A stretch of DNA of 64,000 nt from Tricholoma matsutake (lineage: Eukaryota; Basidiomycota; Agaricomycetes; Agaricales; Tricholomataceae). The notes under the pieces are model-generated. The model searched no databases. It was given only the letters and a program-made list of their open reading frames with translations, and had not been told where the DNA came from. The stretch lies in NCBI GenBank assembly GCA_026075535.2, contig AP026546.1, positions 1,860,001 to 1,924,000 of the forward strand, given 5' to 3'. The translations under genes were made by a program, and so were the position numbers. Of this stretch, positions 57,541-64,000 are shown in pieces (position 1 is the first letter of the stretch; the number at the start of each line of letters is the position of its first letter).

Positions 57541-59801
57541 TTTTTTTTTTTTTTTTTTTTTTTTTTGGGGTCAACAATTTATAACGCGGGGCTCGATTGC
57601 AGTCCGCGGGTCAAGATACAAACAAGGTACTACTAAGACTACGCATTCCCTATGTCCGCATCCCACACCAGGTCCCTTGCAGAAGCCACGTTACGGCGGG
57701 CGTACCAGCGTTGTCCTCTCAGACAGGAAAGGCAATAATCTGTAGGGGAGGGGCCCCCCCCACAAAGGCTAGCCGTTAGTTCGCTGTCTGGTGCTATCTC
57801 GGTCCCCCCGGCCACATATCCGACCGAAGTCAGATCAGGCGCAAGCAGTGTCAATTCACCGTAAGTCCTCCCTTGCGGGAAGAGTAACCGTCTTTCACCA
57901 GACAATGAGGATTGACCACCCCAGGTGAGTGAGGTGGACCATCACTGTGTCCAAGCACAAGTGACAGTGACGAGGCAGCTGGTTGTTCACCGGAACTGCC
58001 ATAGCTGGTTATTCACCAGAGCTACTGTAAGTAGGGGGGTCAAAGCCCCCCCTCGAGTGTAAGCTACTCTGAGCATGCACTCAATGACATCATCCCCCCC
58101 GCAGTGGGGGGAAAGTAGAGGGCGGCGACGTATTGTCACCATCCCAACAGCAGCCCTGGTGGGCGGTGAAGAGAAGGGGGGGTCCCCTTCTTCAAGCTTG
58201 GCGTGGTCGTTGGCGAGGCCCGCGAGGACGACGACGCCGTTCCGGGGACAAGGGTTCCTCGGTTGGAGGCTCTGCCGCTGGTGGAGCAGACTGAGCCGCC
58301 TGCATCGCCGCATAGGAAGCCTGAAAGGCTGCCGGAGACGTAAGGTCGAGGGGAGCTGATGCCGCGCGAAGCGACTCCATCATGCTCCCTGAAAATCGCC
58401 AGGTGGTGGTGAAGAGCTCCCACGCCATCTGACGCCAAGAGTTCCTGTCGTTGAGAGGAACCGCGGACACTCGGACGGTACCTACAAAGGAGGTCATCAT
58501 GTCCAGTAAATGCAACATGGCATCAGAGGTGGCTTTGATTTCCAGCCTCTGATCCCTAGATAGCGGCACTTCGTCCTCCACCAGCTCAGGGATGGGGGGC
58601 CAAGGCGGTAGCGGGGCAGGGGATGCCTCCGGATAAAGGAGCTCAGCGATGCCGAGCTCCTGTGAATATATATCCTCCTTTGGGAGGCTACGAACCCAGC
58701 GCTTGTGTTCGACGTCGACACCAAGTGCCCATCGTACACGATCGATCGTTTTCCTCGAGGAGAGCCTAGGCCCCCCCTCGGCAAAAATGAGAGCCTCTTG
58801 CATGGCAAGAGAGTCGTCGTCATCATCATCGTTAGGGTCGGAGAGGTCTTCCCCGGCCCATAGATCTCTAGCTGCCTTGAGAGCAGCTGCTACCTCCGAT
58901 TCGTCTTGCACGAACCGGGTGTCGTAGTCTTGGACACCATCATCAAAGATGTCGCCCGTGATCAGAACGGGGTCGCATAGACCCCGATGTGGTGGTTGGC
59001 CTCTGGTTCGCCGTTTGGGCATTGAGAGTGTGTGTTAGTGCTAGTAGATGATGGTAAGAATCAAAATACGCAGCGTGGAATCGATAACGGCTGGTCCCTT
59101 ATCTACATTCCGGGTCCACCCGATGCAGCCTCCGAACGCTCCGAGCAGGCGAGCAAGCCGCACATCCTGCTGCCTAGTGGGAGAAGATCGAACCCGGGTC
59201 ATACCACCCTAGAAGAGTGAGCACCGGAGGTAGAGGGATGGTGGTGAGAAGCGGCCACCAAGGTGTAGGCCTAGCCGCCAGGGGGCACCATCACCCGGCC
59301 CCTTTTAGCGATGGTGTATTCCAACGGGTAGTCAGTGTAGCATGTCTCTAGTAGTAGAAACTCACAGAGCATGGAGGCAGGAAGCCTCAAAGACGACCAG
59401 CAGTCCAGTAAGAACGTCCTTCCCCCTAAGCCAGACCTCCCCCAGCTAAACGAGTGCTTCTACTTGGGCGAGCATTGAAGCAGGCATCCCACACCCACTC
59501 TAAGCCCCCATAGGGACCCAGACTACTCTTTCATAGACATCACTCACCTAGCCAGGATCCTCGAAGCCAAGGGGAATGAGACAGATAGCAGTCACTGTTG
59601 GAAACAATGACCGAGACATCCCCGGAGATCGGATGGACGGATCTCTTAGCAAATCAGGGCAGGCCTGGAGACGCCGAGAGCGTTCGTAATGGTGAAATCC
59701 GATCGAAAATCGGACGAAAATTGGAGTCTCGACGTTGCTACCAACATCGAGCAGGAGTGTTTACCACTGTTTATGGTGGTTGTAACAAGTCAAGGAGCGT
59801 G
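57541..59801 (-). mobile_element. Non-autonomous retroelement with its own ORF and a LINE-like 3' tail
   Basis: Limits set by a 13-bp duplication of ORF1 sequence: ACTCACCTCATCA (57528-57540) and ACTCACCTCGTCA (59802-59814) on the plus strand, one mismatch. The 3' end is 26 A (plus-strand T 57541-57566), next to a tail (57567-57610: GGTCAACAATTTATAACGCG, CGATTGCAGTCCGCGGG) that matches the host LINE tail. It has no RT or endonuclease; the only long frame is 58192-59022. A 780-nt leader precedes that frame. The layout is that expected of an element copied by LINE enzymes in trans. Confidence 0.88.
58192..59022 (-). CDS. Unknown 276-residue protein of the non-autonomous element
   Basis: I do not recognise this protein. 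It is intact from ATG 59022 to the stop at 58192. N-terminus basic (MPKRRTRGQPPHRG), then an acidic region with DPNDDDDDDSL, a helical middle (SSRKTIDRVRWALGVDVEHK, KRWVRSLPKEDIYSQELGIA), a Pro-rich stretch PAPLPPWPPIPELVEDEVPL, a second helical part (LEIKATSDAMLHLLDMMTSF, NDRNSWRQMAWELFTTTWRF) and an Ala/Pro then Arg-rich end (SPERRRRPRGPRQRPRQA). No zinc knuckle. The basic tail and the position suggest an RNA-binding, Gag-like role, but that is inference. Being intact while its host genes are broken fits a young insertion. Confidence 0.8.
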   Translation of the reverse strand: MPKRRTRGQPPHRGLCDPVLITGDIFDDGVQDYDTRFVQDESEVAAALKAARDLWAGEDLSDPNDDDDDDSLAMQEALIFAEGGPRLSSRKTIDRVRWALGVDVEHKRWVRSLPKEDIYSQELGIAELLYPEASPAPLPPWPPIPELVEDEVPLSRDQRLEIKATSDAMLHLLDMMTSFVGTVRVSAVPLNDRNSWRQMAWELFTTTWRFSGSMMESLRAASAPLDLTSPAAFQASYAAMQAAQSAPPAAEPPTEEPLSPERRRRPRGPRQRPRQA

Positions 59802-61739
59802 ACTCACCTCGTCATAGCGAGCTTTGATCCAATCACGGTCAAAGCGATGTCGCCAGAAGTTGCATCGACGATCGTCAGATGCGTGGTTTTTCCGGCAGTT
59901 TATGCACCTAGCCGGGTGAGGACAGGCTGCCCCCTCTGGGGTAGCTGGAACAGGAGGGTTCGCCTTGGCATTTCCCTTACAACACCCTGCAAGGGCACGA
60001 TGGTGCTCCTTACGGTGTGGGCCTGCACAGATCGGACATTTGGTCTGTGGAGCTCTGCATGCCGGGGTGGGGTGGCCCCATTTCCAGCACCGTTGGCACA
60101 GAGGCAATCCAGGGTTCGCCCTGGCAGCCCTAACATAAGCGACGTAGCGTCCAAATTGAACGCCCCGACCGATAAGAGCCTTGGCTTGTGCACCGCTGAC
60201 TGAGTCAGCGATGTTAAGATAGACGGTGCACGTATCCGACATTTTCGAATCACATACTACTCGGGGAGGGACTTGTAATACTGTGAGGTCCGATATTCCG
60301 GACTTCCCCAGGTGTGCAATGACGACATCAGGCGTAAGCGCCTTGTCGTTAGCGATGAATGGCACATCGACCAGCTTAAGGTACGATGTGGATGTGGGTA
60401 ACGCTGCATCTACTTGCAACGCGAAGGGGAACGCCTTGTGAGCAGCCTCCTTGAAACAACGAAGGTCCTCCTCGGAGGCCACGACGTCTGTAGCTACTGA
60501 TAAGTTACCAGCGTGCATTGATGCGGACTGGGCCACTAGTTTAGAGTGGTGCAGTCCGAGTGTGACTCGGACGTGATCCAAGAAGTCAGCAGGGTTCGTT
60601 TCCACCCCAAGGGGGGGACGAACGTGGACCAGGACCTGTCGTCTCGACGGTCCATGGACAGTAGGTGAGGGCTTTGCAGCCTTCGGTCTGGAGGGACCAA
60701 CATGCTGCTGTATGTCAGCCAGCTTGTCGGTTGGAAGTTCAGGGAAGGCCTTGGCTAATCGCACAAGGCCATCCATGGAAGTGTTAGGAGCTCGCCCCCC
60801 AGGGAAGCGAGCCACCTGAGCAAAGGTCCCCCTGCCCGAAGGCCTGGTGGACCAGTTCACGGGGGGAGGTGATCCTCGACCCCATGATGAAGAGACTCCC
60901 CCTGTTGGGGGTTTAGGAAGAGGTCGAGCCCCTTTAGGGCCTCGAGTCCTCGCTGATTTGTGAGGGGGGGGGCGTTGCCCATCCCATCCCTCCAGGTACT
61001 CTGTCCTTGGGACGTCGTTAGGATCGTTAGTGACAGTGCCCGACCTGGGTCGTTTACTGCCCCCAGCCATTCTATCTATAGCACTCCGGAGCGTAGCATT
61101 TCCAGAGTTGCGATCCAGGCCAGCCTCGGCAGCTGCTACCAGCACCGAGCCCAGTTGTTCCGCTATGAGCTGCCGTTCTTCAGCAGTCGGTCGTTTAGAT
61201 CCCGTCCTGTTAAGGACAACTCGGAATCCTTGCGCATACTCTCCCAGGTCATTGGCGAAGGTCTGGGGTCCACTCCAGTCATCGCTAGCCATCTCCGTGT
61301 CCTGAATGACATGGGTAGAGAGATTGTCAGCCACTTTGTCAGCCCACGAGGCAGGTGTAGAAGGGGTAGCCGGTGGTGCAGGAGACGCAGTCGCATCCCT
61401 GGAAGATAACGCTGGCACGCTAAAACGCTGTGCTTGCGGAGTGACAATGCCCGCCCCATAGGGGGAGGGGGTTGGAGAGCCTCGTTGGGTCCTGTGAGGG
61501 CCCACTGAGGGAGTAATCTGTGTGGATCTGCAGCTCGAGGAGAGCCGCAGGGAATCAATTGGGTCGTCGCCAGGAGTTCTGGGCATACCGGATCTGGAAG
61601 GTCTCCCCTCGTCCATCGCTTTGCCCGATCTCCCCCCTCTTCTAGAAAACGTTTCAGACATGCGCTGGTAAGACGCTAGATATACCGGATCGCAGGGATC
61701 GAGGACAGATTGAGCTACAAAGGTTGAAAACAGTGTCAA
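59790..61739 (-). CDS. LINE ORF1 (Gag-like, zinc knuckles), 3' end displaced by the nested insertion
   Basis: 649 codons. The first four run into the nested element: after KARYDEVS the frame enters inserted DNA and stops (HAP, TGA). The original tail resumes at 57540-57465 in the same frame after DEVS: VRRNSRSPPTHHPAGRGGRT and TAA. N-terminal part Ser/Pro/Gly-rich and disordered; central RRM-like stretch (RRQVLVHVRPPLGVETNPAD, HKAFPFALQVDAALPTSTSY); C-terminal knuckles CQRCWKWGHPTPAC (CCHC), CPICAGPHRKEHH, and CINCRKNHASDDRRC. Expected to bind element RNA. Start taken at the first ATG; MSETFSRRGG 27 codons on is an alternative. Confidence 0.9.
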   Translation of the reverse strand: MTLFSTFVAQSVLDPCDPVYLASYQRMSETFSRRGGRSGKAMDEGRPSRSGMPRTPGDDPIDSLRLSSSCRSTQITPSVGPHRTQRGSPTPSPYGAGIVTPQAQRFSVPALSSRDATASPAPPATPSTPASWADKVADNLSTHVIQDTEMASDDWSGPQTFANDLGEYAQGFRVVLNRTGSKRPTAEERQLIAEQLGSVLVAAAEAGLDRNSGNATLRSAIDRMAGGSKRPRSGTVTNDPNDVPRTEYLEGWDGQRPPPHKSARTRGPKGARPLPKPPTGGVSSSWGRGSPPPVNWSTRPSGRGTFAQVARFPGGRAPNTSMDGLVRLAKAFPELPTDKLADIQQHVGPSRPKAAKPSPTVHGPSRRQVLVHVRPPLGVETNPADFLDHVRVTLGLHHSKLVAQSASMHAGNLSVATDVVASEEDLRCFKEAAHKAFPFALQVDAALPTSTSYLKLVDVPFIANDKALTPDVVIAHLGKSGISDLTVLQVPPRVVCDSKMSDTCTVYLNIADSVSGAQAKALIGRGVQFGRYVAYVRAARANPGLPLCQRCWKWGHPTPACRAPQTKCPICAGPHRKEHHRALAGCCKGNAKANPPVPATPEGAACPHPARCINCRKNHASDDRRCNFWRHRFDRDWIKARYDEVSHAP

Positions 61740-61892
61740 CGAAAATTTTTGTGGCTGTGCACGTCGCGGTAGAAAGACAAGAAGCGATGGGTTCTGCTTC
61801 TCTTGGTGGTCGGTCTGGGGTTTGTCTAGACCCAGGTTGCTGTGGTGTGTTTCGAGACGTATTGTCTACACCTAGGTAGGTGGGCTAGCAGA

Positions 61893-61904
61893 TAGTTTAG
61901 ATCT
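61893..61904 (-). promoter_or_regulatory. Primer-binding site, self-complementary type
   Basis: Element-sense AGATCTAAACTA lies 2 nt inside the 5' LTR. Its 12 bases are the exact reverse complement of TAGTTTAGATCT inside the LTR (62135-62124), the presumed RNA 5' end. Tf1/sushi-group elements are known to prime from their own 5' end in this geometry. Confidence 0.65.
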
Positions 61905-61906
61905 TA

Positions 61907-62590
61907 TGTTACCTCAACTACTCGATCTAGTCAATGTCATTTGACGAGGTGCTTCCTCGACGAGTCGTTCAGCACTGGTCTTACTCAGAGCGTCTGACAT
62001 AAGAGGGAGAGTGCACTCTAGCAGGCCTTCTGCGTAGAGTCATTCAGGTTCACAAACTAAGGGGCTTCCTTAGTGGTTTCAAGTAAGTTTACGAGTTTGC
62101 AAGTTAAGACTGTAGTTTGCCTAGATCTAAACTAAGGACATCCCTACTACAAGTTGCAGTACTTATACTACAAGGGAGGTCCTTATCGTCCAATCGGAAA
62201 GATATATGCATATCAAGTAAGAATAGAAACAATAGGCCTCATGCCTTGCATGAGGCATTCGATGTTATGGATCCAATGTCAAGGATCCAATGTCAAGGAC
62301 ATGCTGTAGCGCAGCATGTCAATCATGAGAGTCCAACATCACGGACCTCATGTCAAGGGGCTGTCATATCACAGCATGTGTGGGAGTGGGTTCGGGTGCA
62401 TGGAGTCACCATGTGTCAAGGGTGCCTTCCACAGGAAGGGATCAAATGCATGCAGTTGGCATGCATCGTGCATGTGTCTGATGTCAAGGACATGCCCTAA
62501 GCATGAATCAGGTAGCGCCTCCTGTCTGGAGGGGATTGTTGCGTCGGTCGGGTTGGTCAGGTTCCATGAGTTACAAGGAAAATTGTAACA
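61907..62590 (-). repeat. 5' LTR of the chromovirus
   Basis: 684 bp; element-sense start TGTTACAATTTTCC, end GAGGTAACA. Contains the promoter (62163-62168) and the sequence 62124-62135 that is complementary to the primer-binding site. Near 62265-62300 the block GATCC.ATGTCAAGG is repeated, as in the related LTR at 30600. Confidence 0.95.
62163..62168 (-). promoter_or_regulatory. TATA box of the chromovirus 5' LTR
   Basis: TATAAG on the minus strand. It lies 32-33 nt upstream of TTAGTTTAGATCT (62136-62124), the predicted start of the transcript if the element self-primes. The spacing fits an RNA polymerase II start. Confidence 0.55.
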
Positions 62591-62664
62591 GCCACCCAGT
62601 AAATGATCTAATACTAATTCTAGATTTTAAATTACAACTACAACAAATTAAAATACCTTTGGAC

Positions 62665-63538
62665 CTAAGGGCTACTACAGAGACAGGGGATGGTCAGGAT
62701 GTAACCAGTAAAAGAAAAAGAAAAGGGGGGCTTGCTAGTGGTTTTAGTACCCCTGTCGTTGGCATTGGCGCCAGCGTTGTCATCTGTGGCCTTCCTGCCA
62801 CTGGTGTTGGTGGTGTTGACCCCATTGTTGGTGTTGTCATTGGTGGTGTCATTGCAGAGTTTGGAGCCTCTATTGTGGTCATTGCCCTGGCCCTCCCCAT
62901 GGCTGGCATCGTCGTTGGTGTTCACGTCATCGTCCTGGGCCTCCTCATTGTTGTCGTCCTGGGCTTCCTCGTCATTGTCATCCTGGCGCTCCCTGTTGTC
63001 AGTGTCAGTGTTGGTGTCATCATTGGTGTTGTTGTTGGGCTTGCCGTTGTTCCCGTCGTCAGCCTTGCCGTTGTCCTTGTTGTTGGCCTCCCTGTTGTTG
63101 TTGTTGTCAGCTGCAGGCTCCCCATGGCTCGAGCTGTCATCAGTGCCATTGTTGTTGCTGGATTTGTCACTGGTCTCCTCGTCGCTCTCCTCGCTGTCAC
63201 TGGATGGGGCCTGCAGGGCTTGGGGTCAACCAGTGCCACCCTGACCAGGAGGAGGGGGCAGGAAACTCACCTTGGCTGCTCGAGCACGTTTGGGGGGGGG
63301 GGGGGGGAACAGAAACTCCGCTCGCTTCGAGAGCGAGTTCCCCTATGAAAGAAAAAAAGAATGAGAAAAGATATTAATAAAGAAGAAACATACCTTAAAG
63401 GGGCAGCCAAAGCAGCACCCTGTCCTTTCCAGCCTCTTTTTGAGGTCCTGTAAAAGGAATAGCATGTTAGTATACCATAATGATGATAAAAAAGAAACAT
63501 ACCTTAAAGGGGCAGCCGAAGCCGCACTCTGTCCTTTC
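62665..63538 (-). CDS. Microexon gene with acidic/Asn-rich last exon, 5' part cut by an LTR
   Basis: Minus-strand exons: 63538-63503 (ends GFGCPFK), 63447-63394 (18 codons, DLKKRLERTGCCFGCPFK), 63342-63271 (24 codons, GNSLSKRAEFLFPPPPPKRA... ending RAAK), and 63210-62665 (181 codons plus stop). Introns of 55, 51 and 60 bp begin GTATG or GTGAG and end TTTACAG, TTCATAG and CTGCAG. All junctions are phase 0. The first two exons share (E)RT.C.FGCPFK, so the second is a duplicate. The last exon begins APSSDSEESDEETSDKSSNN and is Asp/Asn/Gly-rich. Function unknown. The plus-strand hydrophobic ORF over the last exon is antisense. Confidence 0.6.
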
Positions 63539-63938
63539 TGTTAGGAAACCACCCCATTACCTAATAAAATTTCATTTTATTTATTATGTTGAATTATGCT
63601 ACATGACACCAAATTATGCTACACTTTGATAGCATGAGAATTTTATTTCGCACGCATCAAAATGTATGCGCATGTACGAGTGCGTCGGTAACAACAATGT
63701 ACAATATGTGTAACATAGTATATAAACCCTAAATATATGCCTAGGGGACCCTAGTTGTGTTCTCTTAGGTATTCCACCTACGTTTTCGGTGTGAAAGGCT
63801 TATCTCAACAAACTCATCTATTAAAAACCCCTCGCATCAAAACCATCAATTCCCCCATCACGAGTGCGGATCCTGCCCCCTTCTTGTAGAGAGAACCCGC
63901 ATGGTCTTAGCTAGCAGATAGTGGATGTCACCCTAACA
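63539..63938 (+). repeat. LTR of a retrotransposon extending beyond the right edge
   Basis: 400 bp bounded by TGTTAG and CTAACA, a 6-bp terminal inverted repeat with TG...CA ends. It contains TATATAAACCC (about 63718-63728), a plausible promoter. The left end interrupts a microexon of the 62665-63538 gene. If this is a 5' LTR, the interior starts at 63939; the 62 bp seen there show no coding signal yet. Strand inferred from the TATA orientation. Confidence 0.7.
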
Positions 63939-64000
63939 GAAGAACACAACTACCCATATCAGTGCACCTTCTCTTACTTGCACATACATCATTGTTTCAC

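Larger units (their letters stand above)
53054..61789 (-). mobile_element. LINE with RNase H (Tad1/I-like), near full length, itself carrying a nested element
   Basis: Flanked by the 13-15 bp target duplication GGTTCTGCTTCTCTT (53041-53055 and 61790-61804). The 3' end is a 19-nt poly-A (plus-strand T 53054-53072). ORF1 (61739 leftward) and ORF2 (57464-53595) are on the minus strand. The insertion lies in the leader of the chromovirus. The 57541-59801 segment is a second, later insertion, so the original LINE was about 6.4 kb. Confidence 0.95.
46264..62590 (-). mobile_element. Ty3/gypsy chromovirus with complete LTRs, carrying nested LINEs
   Basis: Both LTRs (46264-46949 and 61907-62590) are flanked by the same 5-mer GCCAC (46259-46263 and 62591-62595), a target duplication, so the outer limits are certain. 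Internal order on the minus strand: gag, protease, coiled-coil linker, RT, RNase H, integrase, chromodomain. A LINE interrupts the leader between the 5' LTR and gag (53054-61789); without it the element would be about 7.6 kb. Stops and frame changes make it defective. Confidence 0.95.

Noticed and set aside
62503..63348. Plus-strand 281-codon hydrophobic, Val-rich frame resembling a membrane protein
   Set aside because: It is the antisense of the Asp/Asn-rich exon; GTT/GTC triplets on one strand are AAC/GAC on the other. The minus strand has matching splice sites and frame.
1..64000. CRISPR array, bacterial operons, rRNA genes
   Set aside because: Introns, LINEs and LTR elements show a eukaryotic genome; no regularly spaced identical repeats with unique spacers were seen.

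Overview
This window looks like a transposon-rich, gene-poor stretch of a basidiomycete (probably Agaricomycete) genome. The pointers are short introns with canonical GT/AG ends, Crinkler-type proteins, KDZ-transposon-associated CxC5/CxC6 domains, a CACTA-like transposase of the mushroom type, Ty3/gypsy gag and pol of the Agaricomycete type, and LINEs with zinc-knuckle ORF1 proteins. No rRNA, tRNA gene or CRISPR array is visible. Most coding sequence is broken, and many of the breaks are TGA where an arginine codon CGA would be expected, so CpG decay seems widespread. The species cannot be fixed from the sequence.

Layout. 1-1.9 kb: the 5' part of a Crinkler-like gene (minus strand) with two ubiquitin-like head domains, an ExK nuclease-like segment and a kinase-like N-lobe running off the left edge. 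2.6-5.1 kb: a Helitron helicase fragment, then an eight-exon gene of very small phase-0 exons, then minisatellites. 5-10.5 kb: almost nothing supportable. 10.5-14.1 kb: two inverted arrays of one repeat unit, one carrying a fold-back element. 14.2-16.2 kb: a decayed coiled-coil gene. 17.4-18.2 kb: a tandem array of decayed histone H4 segments. 19.7-25.1 kb: a Ty1/copia element with both LTRs, placed inside another copia fragment. 25.3-27.9 kb: three tRNA-derived SINE-like copies interleaved with a dispersed microexon/acidic gene family. 27.9-31.9 kb: a Ty3/gypsy gag-protease remnant interrupted by an LTR-like segment. 35.8-37.7 kb: a CACTA-like transposase remnant. 40.3-42.5 kb: a truncated LINE. 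42.5-46 kb: a copia fragment fused to a KDZ-associated CxC5/CxC6 gene, then a decayed gene with a long Gly-Lys repeat.

46.26-62.59 kb is a three-level nest. A Ty3/gypsy chromovirus (LTRs about 685 bp, target duplication GCCAC) was hit between its 5' LTR and gag by a LINE (target duplication GGTTCTGCTTCTCTT). That LINE was hit near the end of its ORF1 by a smaller element, which ends in the same poly-A and about 40 bp 3' tail but encodes only an unrelated 276-residue protein. The right edge holds another microexon gene cut by a fresh LTR.

The strongest candidates for something new are: the ORF-bearing element that appears to parasitise the LINE tail; the phase-0 microexon gene family; the tandem H4 array; the chromovirus leader with Tf1-like self-priming geometry; and the repeated short hairpins with CTT or GCTT in the loop in the LTRs.
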